Assembly (NCBI RefSeq): GCF_019649055.1
Contig: NW_026570294.1
Span: 310,001-374,000 of the forward strand
Direction: 5' to 3'
Source of the DNA: Paramacrobiotus metropolitanus
Lineage: Eukaryota > Tardigrada > Eutardigrada > Parachela > Macrobiotidae
DNA length: 64,000 nt
The notes beneath the pieces are model-generated. The model was not told where the DNA came from and ran no database searches. It saw only the letters and a list, made by a program, of their open reading frames with translations. The position numbers were made by a program, and so were the translations under genes. Shown here one piece after another: positions 22,919-33,644 of this stretch (its first letter is position 1; every line of letters starts with the position of its first letter).

Positions 22919-25369
22919 ATGGAGCTAACCAGGTTAAACATGTCGGCGCTAAGATCATCTTCTAATTTAGGCACCGTGCAGATTCAGGTAAGCAAGTAGC
23001 AGTCTAGTGATAACGATAAATTACATCAACGTTAACTATGTACAATACATAGAGTAGTGCAACATTTATATACTTAACACACCTAATTTACTTAATGCAT
23101 ACGTGCTACAGATATAATATAATAATTACAAGTGTTTGAATGGCATTTGGTAAGGAGTGATAATTGGATGTGTTGCGCTCAGATTGTGAGAGAAATGACC
23201 GAACTATTTTGCAGATTACCCATACTACAGCAACGCTAAGCAGCAAAATTAACGTGCTACCAACTAAAGTCGTGAAACCATCTGTAGCCCCCGAGCAGAC
23301 TGCTGGCATACGCTATCTTGACGAAATCATCTCTCGAAGCACAAAAATTCACGCTGGTACACCTGACATTTATCAAGCATCGCTAACGCAAACAGGAGTT
23401 AACCATACACACAAATTAAGACGTTATACGGTTGGCTCTAAACCGGCTTCTGCAACCACTCCAAAGGTCATACTAGTGCTCGATGCCACAGGAGCTGGAA
23501 AGACAACCTTGATTAACGGCTTGCTAAATTATATGTTTGGAGTAAAATGGGAAGACGGTGCACGGTTAAAAGTTATTGTGGAGGAAGGCGAAGCGACCAA
23601 CCAGGCGAAAAGCATGACGAAATTTGTAAGCGCTTACGAGTCGTACAAGCAATACGACAGTCCCAGTCCATACTGTTTGACCATCATCGACACGCCAGGG
23701 TTTGGTGACACCGATGGCATGTCTCGAGATCGAGAAATTACTGCTCAGTTAAAAGAAATGTTTTCCTTAAATAATCAGAATTCCGGAGGCATTGATCATG
23801 TGGATGCCATATGTATTGTGGTGCAAAGCGCTTTGGCTCGACTGACCGCCACGCAGAAATACATCTTCGACTGCATTCTATCCATTTTTGGAAAAGATAT
23901 TGAGAAAAACATTTTTTTGTTATGCACATTTGCGGATGATAAAGAGCCCCCCGTCTTGGCAGCGGTCAAGGAAGCCAAACTACCGTTCTGTAAATGGTTC
24001 CCGTTCAACAATAGCGCTTTGTATGCGGACAATGGGCCGCAGTCCGGAATGTTTAGCAAGCTTTACTGGGAAATGGGTCTTACGAGTATTATGGAATTTT
24101 TTAAGTACCTCAGTCAAGTGGAGTCACGAAGTTTGACACTTACTCGCGAAGTACTCAAAGAACGTGAAGCTTTGGAAGCAGCCATCAGTGGTCTCCAGCC
24201 ACAAATTAACATGGGCTTGGCAAAGATGGAAGAGATTCGGCAGTCACAGGTTAGAGGGCAAAGCAAATCTTGTCACTTGAGAGTAATCATTAATATGTAC
24301 GTACTCGTGTTCTTAAAACCTTCGTACTCGTACTGTTAGTACGGTCTTGGAAAAAAAATGTACAAGAACACATTGTACGTGGAATACGATTACCCATCTA
24401 CCGAGTACATAATTACAGCGTTTAGAAAACAGTTATTAGTTTTTCGGTGTCTAAGCTACTATCGTCTGTGAATTTGCCGCACTCCATGTCAAACCGTTTC
24501 AGAAGACGTGTCACCGCACTGAAACGGATTTAACTTAAATTTCTTCTTCAAGCATGGTTTATCTGTATTGTTACTTGTTAGTAATTTTAACAAATTTCAG
24601 GCTAATTTTTCTTTAGATACAAATTGCTGCACATGAAAAGCAACTTCAAGCCAACGTAAATTTTATCATGGACATTGATGAACCATATGCGACCAGAATA
24701 GCGCTCGCCGTCGGAGAGTTTGTGACCAATTGCTTAAAGTGCAATCGCACGTGTCATTATCCTTGTGGGATACCGAACAACGCGGATAAGGCCGGGTGCG
24801 CGGCAATGGAAAATGGAAACTGTTATGTGTGCCCTCAACGGTGCCATTGGAGCATGCACTGCAATGATCAATACCGTTTTGACTATGGGACTAAAAAAGT
24901 TCGGAGAACGTTAGAAGACGTTAAAAGAGTGTATGAGCAAGCAAGAGGTGAGAAGATGTCAGCAGAAACCTTGCTAAGTCGAATGCAGGATCATCTGGAT
25001 TCCGTGGGTCAAAACGTTATGGAGTTAATATTTGTGTGCAACGAAAGCTTGAATCGACTGGATGAAATTGCGCTTAGACCAAGCATGATGACCACAACGG
25101 AATACGTCGAGATTCTTATTGAATCCGAGAAGTCGGAAAAGCGTCCCGGTTATTCCCAAAGAATCAAAGCATTAGAAGAAGCAAAAGAGCGGGCAATACT
25201 GATTGAAAGAGCACGTAGCGCAGACATCATGAAGGATGGCAAGCGCAAGCCCATAAAAGACAGCCGCAAATGGATATCCGATTTCTTCAGTCGTGGTGTT
25301 TTTAGTGCAAAGAAAATTTCGCACCAAGGAACAGAAGGCAAGAGTTGGCTGAAAGGGGTATTTTTTTGA
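22919..25369 (+). CDS. AIG1/IMAP-like GTPase paralogue with altered P-loop and Cys-rich C-terminus
   Basis: The core exon is open to 24249 and joins in phase 0 to exon 24617-25369 (intron 367 bp, CAG/GTTAGA ... TTTAG/ATACAA). Two 5' models work. Model A: ATG at 22919, exon 22919-22987, then 23215 onward (618 aa). Model B: the upstream Ser-rich exon to 22911, mini-exon 22971-22987, then 23231 onward (about 1,033 aa). The GTPase core shows DATGAGKTT, with Asp replacing the first Gly of the Walker A motif; G3 is IIDTPGFGD and is followed by LLCTFADDKEPPVLAA. The C-terminal exon has NCLKCNRTC and CYVCPQRC Cys pairs plus a long charged helix, as in the 8.2-10.0 kb gene, which has the same exon layout. 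Nucleotide binding may be altered by the P-loop change. Confidence 0.8.
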
Positions 25370-25980
25370 CAAAATTTAATATCATGATCATAATGGTTAC
25401 ACGTCTTGATGCGGTACGTAACGATACTGTTTCTGATATCACGGCCACATTCTAGCCCTGTTAAACACTATTTCAGTTTTTCTACAATTGCAGTAGCCCG
25501 AAAATTATTTACCAAAACAGTTATTTGTATTTGATAATAACATCGTGAGAAATCTGTGTATCCTCACGCAAGCTCCAGTCATACGACATAGCTGCTGACG
25601 CTTTGCGTGTTCTTTTTTAAACGTAGATACTCATAAGTCATAGGAATTAGTGAAGGTTTTAATGGTTGGCCACCCATTTCCCGTTTCCATGCATGGAAAC
25701 GTGAAACCTTGGTGGAATAGAAACACTCCTTGCACAACTTCACAAGTGAGTTCAGCGCACACTGTTGCCCGGCCCGCTCCCGGTAACTGGGTGAAGGGTT
25801 TTGCTAATGTATTTTTTATACTTTAAATTATATCAAAGAGCAAAGAGAGCAGCTTACAGAAGGAAGTAAACAGTCCAGTCTGTGTCATCACTCAAGGAAT
25901 AAATAAAATGTAATAACTGAGAATACTTGCAAAATTGTGTGTGTCAAAACAACCGTATTTCCTACTTCTCCATTTGAGAA
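25370..25980. other. Spacer between convergent genes
   Basis: It separates the 3' ends of the plus-strand GTPase gene and the minus-strand PAN-like gene. No coding signal, RNA gene or clear repeat was seen. Confidence 0.5.
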
Positions 25981-26800
25981 TTAACATTTGTTTTTTGGAG
26001 CCAGTTCAGCCTTTGCAAATGCTGCTTTGTACGTCTCCGGTGGCCCGTTCTTCTTGCTGCGGCATACGGCCTCTTTGCCCACTGGTTTGAAATAGCTTTT
26101 TAACATGCAAACAGGACCAGTGGGAGTGCCCGAACTGAGCACGAAGGTGTAACCATTGCAGCCGGTATATAATGCGCACATCTGTCCACACTTCTCCTCA
26201 CCAATGGACGAGGGGCCGCCAAAACCAGCGTTACTCCGTTTATCTCCCACCTCGATCACGTCGACGTTGTTGGAATTAATTTCCACTTCTTCCGCAACGG
26301 TATACTTAAGGGCGTCGATGTTGGCAAAGGTCACGTACGAGTGGCTCAAATCGACCGAAGCAACGCCTTCCATTTCTGGTCCACATTTAGCGCCCTTCTC
26401 GACGATGGCACAGGTGTCTTTCTTCACTTTGCCATCGTGAACGGCGGCCAGGCAGTTTTTGTTCTTTTGGCATTTGGCGAAGCAGGCCTTCTGATTCTCG
26501 TTACCACTGAATTTCACCGGGCCTTGCATAACATTAAGACATTGTCCAACTGGTATGTCGCTAAATTATAAAATTGTAAAAAAAATATGTGAATGTACGC
26601 ATTTACTTAGCATATTTTGTTATAATAATTATGTGATTCTGTACTCACCATGGATATAGGCCACCAAACCTAACAGCAAATAGGCAGCTGCAAACAGAAA
26701 AATAAAATTGAAATATATTTTGCGCACGCACGTAAGTTGTCGCAATAATGTTGCAATTATTCCATGGCTTACTTGTTATTTTCTCAAAGGCCGTAAACAT
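25981..26800 (-). CDS. Secreted PAN/apple-like cysteine-rich protein
   Basis: Three exons with matching phases: 26773-26800 (ATG TTT ACG...), 26649-26687 and 25981-26549, separated by introns of 85 and 99 bp. The product is about 211 aa. The first two exons encode a signal peptide (MFTAFEKITTAYLLLGLVAY). The mature part has regularly spaced cysteines: KACFAKCQKNKNC, KDTCAIVEKGAKC, then EEKCGQMCALYTGC and a final Cys, in a pattern like PAN/apple modules that bind proteins or carbohydrates. Ends AELAPKNKC. The assignment to PAN/apple is by Cys spacing only. A paralogue lies at 33.6-34.5 kb. Confidence 0.75.
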
Positions 26801-28330
26801 TTTCTAATGTAGCGACGATACTAGCCCCTCAGTACAAAGCTTGTCTTGCAAAGGAGTAGTACAGACAGACGATTTTTAGTAATGCTGAGCAGTGGCGTTA
26901 AATACTGTGGTCAGTGGTGCCAAGTGAATTCCGCACTTTTTCGTAGAGCATGCTAGACAAGCGCTGTATGGACGGCTCTAGCGTTCAGTGGGTTCACTGT
27001 CTACAGGCTTATGAACTGCCTGAACAAGCAATTTGAAAAAATTCCCATTCAGTAGTACGTGCGGGTACGACCAAGCATTTCGAATCAGCAGCTAGACAAT
27101 ACGTAATGCAGTTCGCATGTTTTGTAAACATAAATTGTAAAAATATTGTTTTGATTAAATTCAAGTCTATAAGTCTTGATAGAGAGCCGTTTTGAAGCAG
27201 GAACGATTCTTCAAGAGTGAGCAACGCTCGGCCCTTTACTACTGGCAGCCTGACGCTGTTCAGCGCGTTCAGCGAACGCTGAACCCCGCCTACAGCTCTA
27301 GCGTATCACACTTTACGAAATGGTGCGGAATTCACTTGGACTGTCTGGTGAACTGAGTGAATTCATAAATCGACAACTCGAGATTCCATATCCGGAAGGA
27401 GAATGAATTAGGAACTAGTGATTTATGAAGTTTTAATTGGTGTCCGAACGTGAAATAGAACAGCCGAAAGATCTTTGGTTTAGGTTGGAAACAAGTTTTC
27501 GGTAATGAGAGTCTGATTTCTTAAGTGTTTTAATTACAAAACTAAATGCTAGTACTAGTATCAGTTTCAAATCGGTAAACAAGCGTTACTTTCTAGAGTT
27601 CGGGTTGCATCGAGCCGGTTATGGAAATACAATTTCGATATTTCTCCGTCCATAAACGACTTATGCCTGACAAAGCACATATTTACCGCTAAGCACAACT
27701 GGAATAAGCGATAAATAATGAATTAATTGTTTTATGCTTCAATTGTTTTGTCACATTTCTTAGGCATTTTGCAGGTATCTGTACATCATCGCATTCGAAT
27801 CAACAGTACATCAGTATCTTTGTAATTACGAAAATGCAACTGAAAGTTAAGAAAATAGATATTCAGTGGTAATATACGAGTACTACAGATACTAATGGGG
27901 TAAGCATTAAACATGTCCCAGTTTTCATGAGTGCTACACAAATGGTAAAGGAAATTCCTGTCATTGGTAAACTGGCCACGTAAGAGATGTACCGTGACTG
28001 AACATCCGCATTAACGGATATATTAACGTCCGAATTAACACACTATAAACGTACCCCATCAAATAAAAACGGCTGTTTATGCAAACTTTTCTCGTCTGAA
28101 TTGGTGCTATTGTTCTAGCAAACACTGTTTCGTTTTGCGGGAAAGCCACTGCACGCGCTTACTTGTTTTTACGCTTTTCGTAGCGTTAATTGCGGATTTA
28201 TCTAGTTTTTTTTATTTTTCTACTAGTCACGAGAACTATTAAAAAATTATAAATTGCTTTTGTCCGTTTACTATTACCGCATTGCGGCAATTTCGTTTTG
28301 TCTGAAGGTGCTAAATTAAAAGGTTACAAA
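26801..28330. other. Intergenic, contains a candidate MITE
   Basis: Apart from the candidate inverted-repeat element at about 26910-27350 nothing is recognised. The ORF at 27009-27224 (-) lies inside that element. Confidence 0.5.
26910..27350. mobile_element. Candidate inverted-repeat element
   Basis: CCAAGTGAATTCCGCAC (26924-26940), followed by TTTCGTA, is repeated as its reverse complement at about 27316-27341. Weaker complementarity continues inward (GCGTTCAG and CTCTAGCG motifs near both ends). The outer borders and any target-site duplication are not clear, so element type cannot be named. Confidence 0.5.
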
Positions 28331-29407
28331 TTAGATAGAGCTTGGTGCATGCAATAAATATCGGGTGACCGGCACAAATGTCTGCGCTTTCTTTGCACTC
28401 GTTGTCCAACCCATAAAACACGCCTTGAGATCCGGTAGAGCAAAGGTAAACAAAATCGCATCAGCAACGGATTGTAAGGGATACAGAATAGTCGGCACGG
28501 ATCGCTCGATAAAATACTCCGTCTTCGGCGTAAACTGCAACTGACCAATCCGTCGCAACACCATGAAACCCTGCGGAATCGCCCAGAAAATACACACACT
28601 AATGGTCAGGACAGTCAACACGTGAAACCCACAGCTCGTCGTCGTGTCGTAACTGGCACGTGTCCGCACCGTGCTCTCGTTCTCCGTTGAGACGTTCTGT
28701 GTTTTCTCATCCTCCACCGATGCAAAAATAAACGACTGCCGCAAGCGTTTGGATTTCGTGCTGCGCTTCCGCAAAAAGCGTCGTCTCCGCAGCCAGAGAA
28801 ACGGATACGCAAACGCCGTGAAAAACGCCGGGAAATTGAACACCGCGATCTGCAGCGCCATGCGCCACTGTGGATCGGCGTCCATGCGCCAATCACACAG
28901 CGCGTTCCCCGGAGAATTCATCGCATTCTTGATAATGACGTATATGACGATAGAATGCACATAAATCCACATGCCGGCGCAGATTCCGATGGCTTTTCGC
29001 CGGTTGTGCGAGTTGCGATACGATACCGGATAGACAATCGCCCAGATGCGGTTCAAGGTCACCAGCGCATGCGTGTGCCGGACGATCCCCGTTCCCACGT
29101 AATTCGCGTACTGGAAATGGAGACACTGCACGTGCTCCATCTGCTCGTAGCCGTAATGACGCAGGAGGCCGTAAACGTTGATAGGATGCGCTAAAATTGC
29201 GTATATCAGATTTGCCGATAATAGATTAAGCAGATAAATCATAAATGGATTGGAATACAGCAGGCGCTTTTGGCAAAATACAGCTAAAACAACTGCGTTA
29301 GAAATAAGGGTTAACAGAAACGCAATCAGTGCTGCAATCGGTGTAAAAGTCCAAGAAATCTCGGAAGCGTTAACAACCGATATATTTCCCAAACTTGTCA
29401 AATCCAT
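28331..29407 (-). CDS. Class A (rhodopsin-like) GPCR, orphan, single exon
   Basis: A 358-aa frame starts at the ATG at 29405-29407 (MDLTSLGNIS) with N-glycosylation-like NIS and NAS sites. Seven hydrophobic segments are visible. Class A landmarks are kept in part: the TM1 Asn (LISNAVV, N37), a likely disulphide pair C95 and C171, and a TM7 ending ADAILFTFALP. The canonical TM3 DRY is replaced by NRIWAIVYP and the TM7 NPxxY is degenerate. The third intracellular loop is long and basic. It is a paralogue of the gene at 31879-32970, which it faces head-to-head across 2.5 kb. Ligand unknown; the divergent motifs suggest a lineage-specific, perhaps chemosensory, receptor. Confidence 0.85.
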   Translation of the reverse strand: MDLTSLGNISVVNASEISWTFTPIAALIAFLLTLISNAVVLAVFCQKRLLYSNPFMIYLLNLLSANLIYAILAHPINVYGLLRHYGYEQMEHVQCLHFQYANYVGTGIVRHTHALVTLNRIWAIVYPVSYRNSHNRRKAIGICAGMWIYVHSIVIYVIIKNAMNSPGNALCDWRMDADPQWRMALQIAVFNFPAFFTAFAYPFLWLRRRRFLRKRSTKSKRLRQSFIFASVEDEKTQNVSTENESTVRTRASYDTTTSCGFHVLTVLTISVCIFWAIPQGFMVLRRIGQLQFTPKTEYFIERSVPTILYPLQSVADAILFTFALPDLKACFMGWTTSAKKAQTFVPVTRYLLHAPSSI

Positions 29408-30232
29408 GTTGTATAATAACTGCGCCGACTGTGCAGGCTAAGCCGTGTTAAGCGATATTTAATAGAGTAATTGGTCAAGGCAAACATGAGAGATGCGGTG
29501 ACGACAGGATCACACGGAGGTTGAGTCAACATACGCTGCCGTGTTTGTTCGCTGCGTAAACTACTGCCGCATATCCGGAGGTGCTGCTGCCGTAACGTTA
29601 AAATAACAAATCGCAATTTATAGATTGCTCTTTTGCCCGGTATCCCTGATTCATAGGCACGATTACAACTGAAAATTCAATAATACGAGTATTCTGCGTG
29701 CACCATGAAAAATATTGTCTCGCTTCCAGAAAACGGCACGAAAACGTTTATGCAGACGTCAGGTTCAGCACACACGCTAGTTTCCAGGAAAGACACCATT
29801 ATGGGCCGTAGTAAAGTAAGCAATAACGAAGTAAAGGAAGAGAACAGCGATACTGTACCGTCAAAAATCACGGATCTTTGAACGTCGTAGGCGCAGACTG
29901 ATAATGATAGTTCAGGCTGGATATGCGATCCTCAAGGGAATTGCAGATGGAATGATAGCCAGCCTAAAGAGAAAACGATGGCTGTGTTCTTTACAGAGTT
30001 TCACTGCAAGTGAGAGATATCGATCCTTGCATGCAAGTCATTTAGTATCATTATAAGAGGCTCGTTAACGCTGTAATTACTTAACGCTGTAATTAGCAGA
30101 TGAAATCTTTGTTATTTGTAATCCGCCGCCAAGAACTATCATTAGAACCTAATATTTTTAGCAAGGAACTTCACTGCCATACAGTACCGCAGCAGTGAAT
30201 CGTTGAGTGTCTAGAACAAGCTAAACGATGCG
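29408..30232. other. Spacer between divergent GPCR genes, GPCR-1 side
   Basis: No ORF with recognisable content. It may hold the promoter of the minus-strand GPCR. It runs up to the LINE relic that begins at 30233. Confidence 0.4.
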
Positions 30233-30790
30233 GTTTAGTTTAGTTTAGTTTATTCATTGAGCAGACAAATTCTCAGGCACTCACAAGTCCGATGAGAACG
30301 ACATGCATTTAAAATCAAGATAAAGAACAGCACAACAGATTTGCAGATTTAAGCAAATACAGATATTCCTTAACAGAACCTGAGAATCACAACCAAAAAA
30401 TTCAATGCCGCTGTTTTATCCGCTATCAGTGATTTTATCAAACAAGGTTTTCAGCCTCCAATCCGTGACCTTGCGGCGGTGTCAACCGGATTCTATCGGA
30501 GGAGGGCATCCCTCGCGTGGTCTTTAAATGGAATCCGCTCACACGTGTACGCTGGTTCTATATAGTTTTGCCGCTTTCGGACTTGTACAGCCACACTGCT
30601 TCTTTCTGGGGCCATCGGTCGACTGTTGCGGTAATACCAAGCCGTTGGTACAGTTCCCGGTAATGGTCCGTAGCGTGTTGCCGGTTTATTAGCTTCTCCT
30701 GCTCTCCCAGAGACGCTGTCGACCATGCCATAGCTCAGTATTCTATGTACGGCTGGACGAAAGCATGAGAGGGAAATTCGCCGGGAATCG
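30233..30790 (-). mobile_element. 5'-truncated LINE, reverse transcriptase C-terminal remnant
   Basis: On the minus strand one frame reads AFVQPYIEY, stop, AMAWSTASLGEQEKLINRQH, then YRELYQRLGITATVDRWPQK and EAVWLYKS, matching the C-terminal part of LINE reverse transcriptases and resembling the block at 3353 (GILPLFTRWRQNEATWLYKI). In-frame stops show it is decayed. The 3' end (low coordinates) carries a TAAAC tandem tail, visible as TTTAGTTTAGTTTAGTTTA at 30236-30254 on the plus strand. It sits between the two GPCR genes. Confidence 0.7.
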
Positions 30791-31878
30791 CTGAGACCAG
30801 ACTTAACGCGCTTAATCTTCCAGACCTCTAATCTTCTTAGTCTTAATCTTTAACGGTCTCAACGAGGCTGAATAGCCATCACGTTTTATACAGCTTTAAT
30901 GATCACAGTTGTGAGAGTGATGGCCAGCAGACTCGTTTGATCCCTCTGGAAATAGTTGCACAGCCAATATCTTCCGGCAGTTCAGTGTTTCACTACTCTA
31001 GAACTCAACTGTACATATTGACCAGTAATACTGGAAGGATTCTGTTTAAAACATTGGTCGGTTTGCTGCGGAGTTCGGCGGTGCCACTGGACTGCTTTCA
31101 TGAAATCATTGCCAAATTCGAGCCCATTGGTTACAACGAAACAAATTCGGGGTAGCTCGATTAGTGTCTCCTAAACAAACACTGCGATGGGATGACCTTA
31201 ACGCCATTCGCAAGGCCCTTCGCATTTTGCAAGGACAAGGAAGCATAAACACCCACAGCGGAGAAAGGCATCTGTTCTCAGTACACCGCCCGTATTAGGA
31301 CTTCGTCTTGTTGTGTCGATGCAGCCGTTAGGTATTAAAGGAAGATCGAAGTTAAATATGTTGCACTTATAATTTGCCATGTAGTGCTGCATTGTTTGGC
31401 TGTTGCCCCATTTTAAAAAGACTATAATAAGTTGTATAAAAGTACTTTTTAAATATCGAGACTAATTCAAGAAGACACATGCACGGTTAAGTAGAAAAGT
31501 GCTGGCGAACACTGCTATCAATTACGACACGGACAACATCACTGAGTCCAGTTCTGTCCTATGCAAGATCCGGAAGTATCTGTTTGTTTATATTACAGCA
31601 AGCATCCGCCCCTCCGCGTTTTCGTATCGCGGTTGTATTTCTCTTTCCACAACGGCTCCTGTGTTATTAATTGTAAACAGAATATTCATCGTGTTGAAAG
31701 CATCCTTGTATTCCTTGAGCTCATCGGGGAATACCGATCAAGTGTTTGAGAGGAATTTTACCAGCATCACTACGTTAGGTAGTCCAACATCTAACGCAGA
31801 TGGTGTACGCGATATCCGGGAAACGATGGCACGATTCCTGGAAATACTTTGAAGAAACCCAGCCAAACGATCAGGAAT
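30791..31878. other. Upstream region of GPCR-2, no gene supported
   Basis: ORFs at 31499-31852 (+) and elsewhere have no recognisable domain. The region probably holds the promoter and 5' UTR of the plus-strand GPCR that starts at 31879. Confidence 0.4.
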
Positions 31879-32970
31879 ATGTGGCTGCCTAATGAGACCC
31901 TCAACTGGACAACCAACGCAGCGGCAGCGTACCAATGGCATTTCATCCCGGTTCTCCGTATTGTTATGGTGACGTTAACGCTATCCATCAACGCCATCGT
32001 CTTAGCGGCGTTCTTCCTCAACGACCGTCTCATCCACAACCCGTTCATGATCTACCTCATCAATCTACTATTGAACAACATGGTGTACGGATTATTAGCC
32101 AACATCATGAACATCTTGGTCAGCCTTCACGGCGACAGCTACCATTGGATGGACAAGTCTGTATGCGGATTATACTTATACGCTAATTACACCGGTGTCG
32201 GCATTGTCATGAACTGTCACGCGTTGGTCACACTGAACCGCATCTGGGCGATCGTCTTCCCTGTATCGTACCGCAACCGACACACACCACGGATCGCGGT
32301 ATTACTCTGTGTTAGTGTGTTTGCTTATGTGCACATCTTCATCCTGTCGGGGATTGTCAAGCACTCCGTAGAGGATCATCTGATATGCGACTGGCAGCTG
32401 CGTATGCTGATGTCATGGCGGCATGCCATCCAGCTGCTGGTGTATGATGCGCCGCTGCTGTTCCAGCTGGGCGCCTATCCGTTTCTCTTCTATAAACGCC
32501 GGCAGTTTATGCAGAAGACGCAGAAAGAAGAGATGCAGCGGCGTGCGTCGAAGAGAGAGAAAGAAACAAATTTCTTGGAGGTGCCTAGACAGATGCCTCT
32601 GCGCTCGCAGTCAGTCACGTGCGAGACGGAGGAGCGGCGGGAGATGTTCAAGCGCAGTAAGTCGCTGTCGGTGACATATCGCAAAGATGCGCTGATTATT
32701 CGGCGCATGCAGAGCAACCCGGATGGAAGTTATGGGTTTTTGGTGTTGACCTTGTTAACGATTAGTGTGCTGATTTGTTGGGCGGCACCGCATGCTTTTT
32801 GGACGATTCTCCAATTTAAGGAGCTGCCGGAGAATATTGCTTATCTATTCGGAGCGATGATTCCGTCGATTTTGTACCCTGTACAGGCGGTTGCTGATCC
32901 GATCCTTTTTGCGCTTGCTCTACCCGATTTGCGTAGGGTCCTTTGTCGGTATTGTAAGAAAAGGGCATAG
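31879..32970 (+). CDS. Class A (rhodopsin-like) GPCR, orphan, single exon
   Basis: The 363-aa frame starts at the ATG at 31879 (MWLPNETLNWTTN, with N-glycosylation sites); upstream in-frame codons lack ATG. Seven hydrophobic segments are visible, with the TM1 Asn (LSINAIV), a likely C96-C170 disulphide, NRIWAIVFP in place of DRY, and TM7 VADPILFALALP in place of NPxxY. The third loop is long, basic and Ser-rich (QKTQKEEMQRRASKREKE; RSKSLSVTYRK). The NPFMIYL..NLL, YANY.G.GIV and HALVTLNRIWAIV.PVSYRN blocks are shared with the minus-strand GPCR, showing a recent common origin. Confidence 0.87.
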   Translation: MWLPNETLNWTTNAAAAYQWHFIPVLRIVMVTLTLSINAIVLAAFFLNDRLIHNPFMIYLINLLLNNMVYGLLANIMNILVSLHGDSYHWMDKSVCGLYLYANYTGVGIVMNCHALVTLNRIWAIVFPVSYRNRHTPRIAVLLCVSVFAYVHIFILSGIVKHSVEDHLICDWQLRMLMSWRHAIQLLVYDAPLLFQLGAYPFLFYKRRQFMQKTQKEEMQRRASKREKETNFLEVPRQMPLRSQSVTCETEERREMFKRSKSLSVTYRKDALIIRRMQSNPDGSYGFLVLTLLTISVLICWAAPHAFWTILQFKELPENIAYLFGAMIPSILYPVQAVADPILFALALPDLRRVLCRYCKKRA

Positions 32971-33644
32971 CGGAAGATTAGTCTAACAGTAGTCTTTATA
33001 ACTTTTCATGCGGATGTAAAATTTTCACCATCCCAAGATTTGGTGATCAGCGTAATTTTGGAAGTTGATAGCTTGTGTGATATGTTATTATCGCCGTTAC
33101 TTTCTTTTTCCAATGTAATCCTATACACTATTAAACTTTGCTGGAAAATACTGCAGACTGTACATTACTGGAAAGATGGCGCGATGGAAAAGGATTTTAT
33201 TCTAGCAAGCCCAAAGCAAAGCCAGAAATAATTATTCAACAGAAGCAGTTAATAGTCACCAGAATTTAAAAATTTTTGGGACACCAGCCAAATCGATATT
33301 GTCCTACAGAGATTGATTAAAAATTTTACTTTCCAACCCCTCTGGCTAGTATAGGGAACATTACAGAGAACCGGCACCTTTTCATTGCATGATAAGTGCA
33401 ATACTTTCTGATTTTCACGATAGTACTGTGAAGTACTCCGCCGCAAAAACTGGAACTGGTAACTAAAACGATCTTAATGTGCTTGTAATTCAATATGCCA
33501 ACTTGGATAAAATGTTCCTGGGGCGGTAATTTGGGGTGGCATAAAAGCCGGATTTTTTGTTCACCTTTTCGTCGCCTAAGAACTCGGATTTAGTGCAATT
33601 TCCAAGTTGCCGGCATCTTTTATCAATCAGTTTACTGGACCAGC
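32971..33644. other. Spacer between GPCR-2 and the PAN-like copy
   Basis: A short ORF at 33040-33231 (+) lacks recognisable content. Nothing else was identified. Confidence 0.4.
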
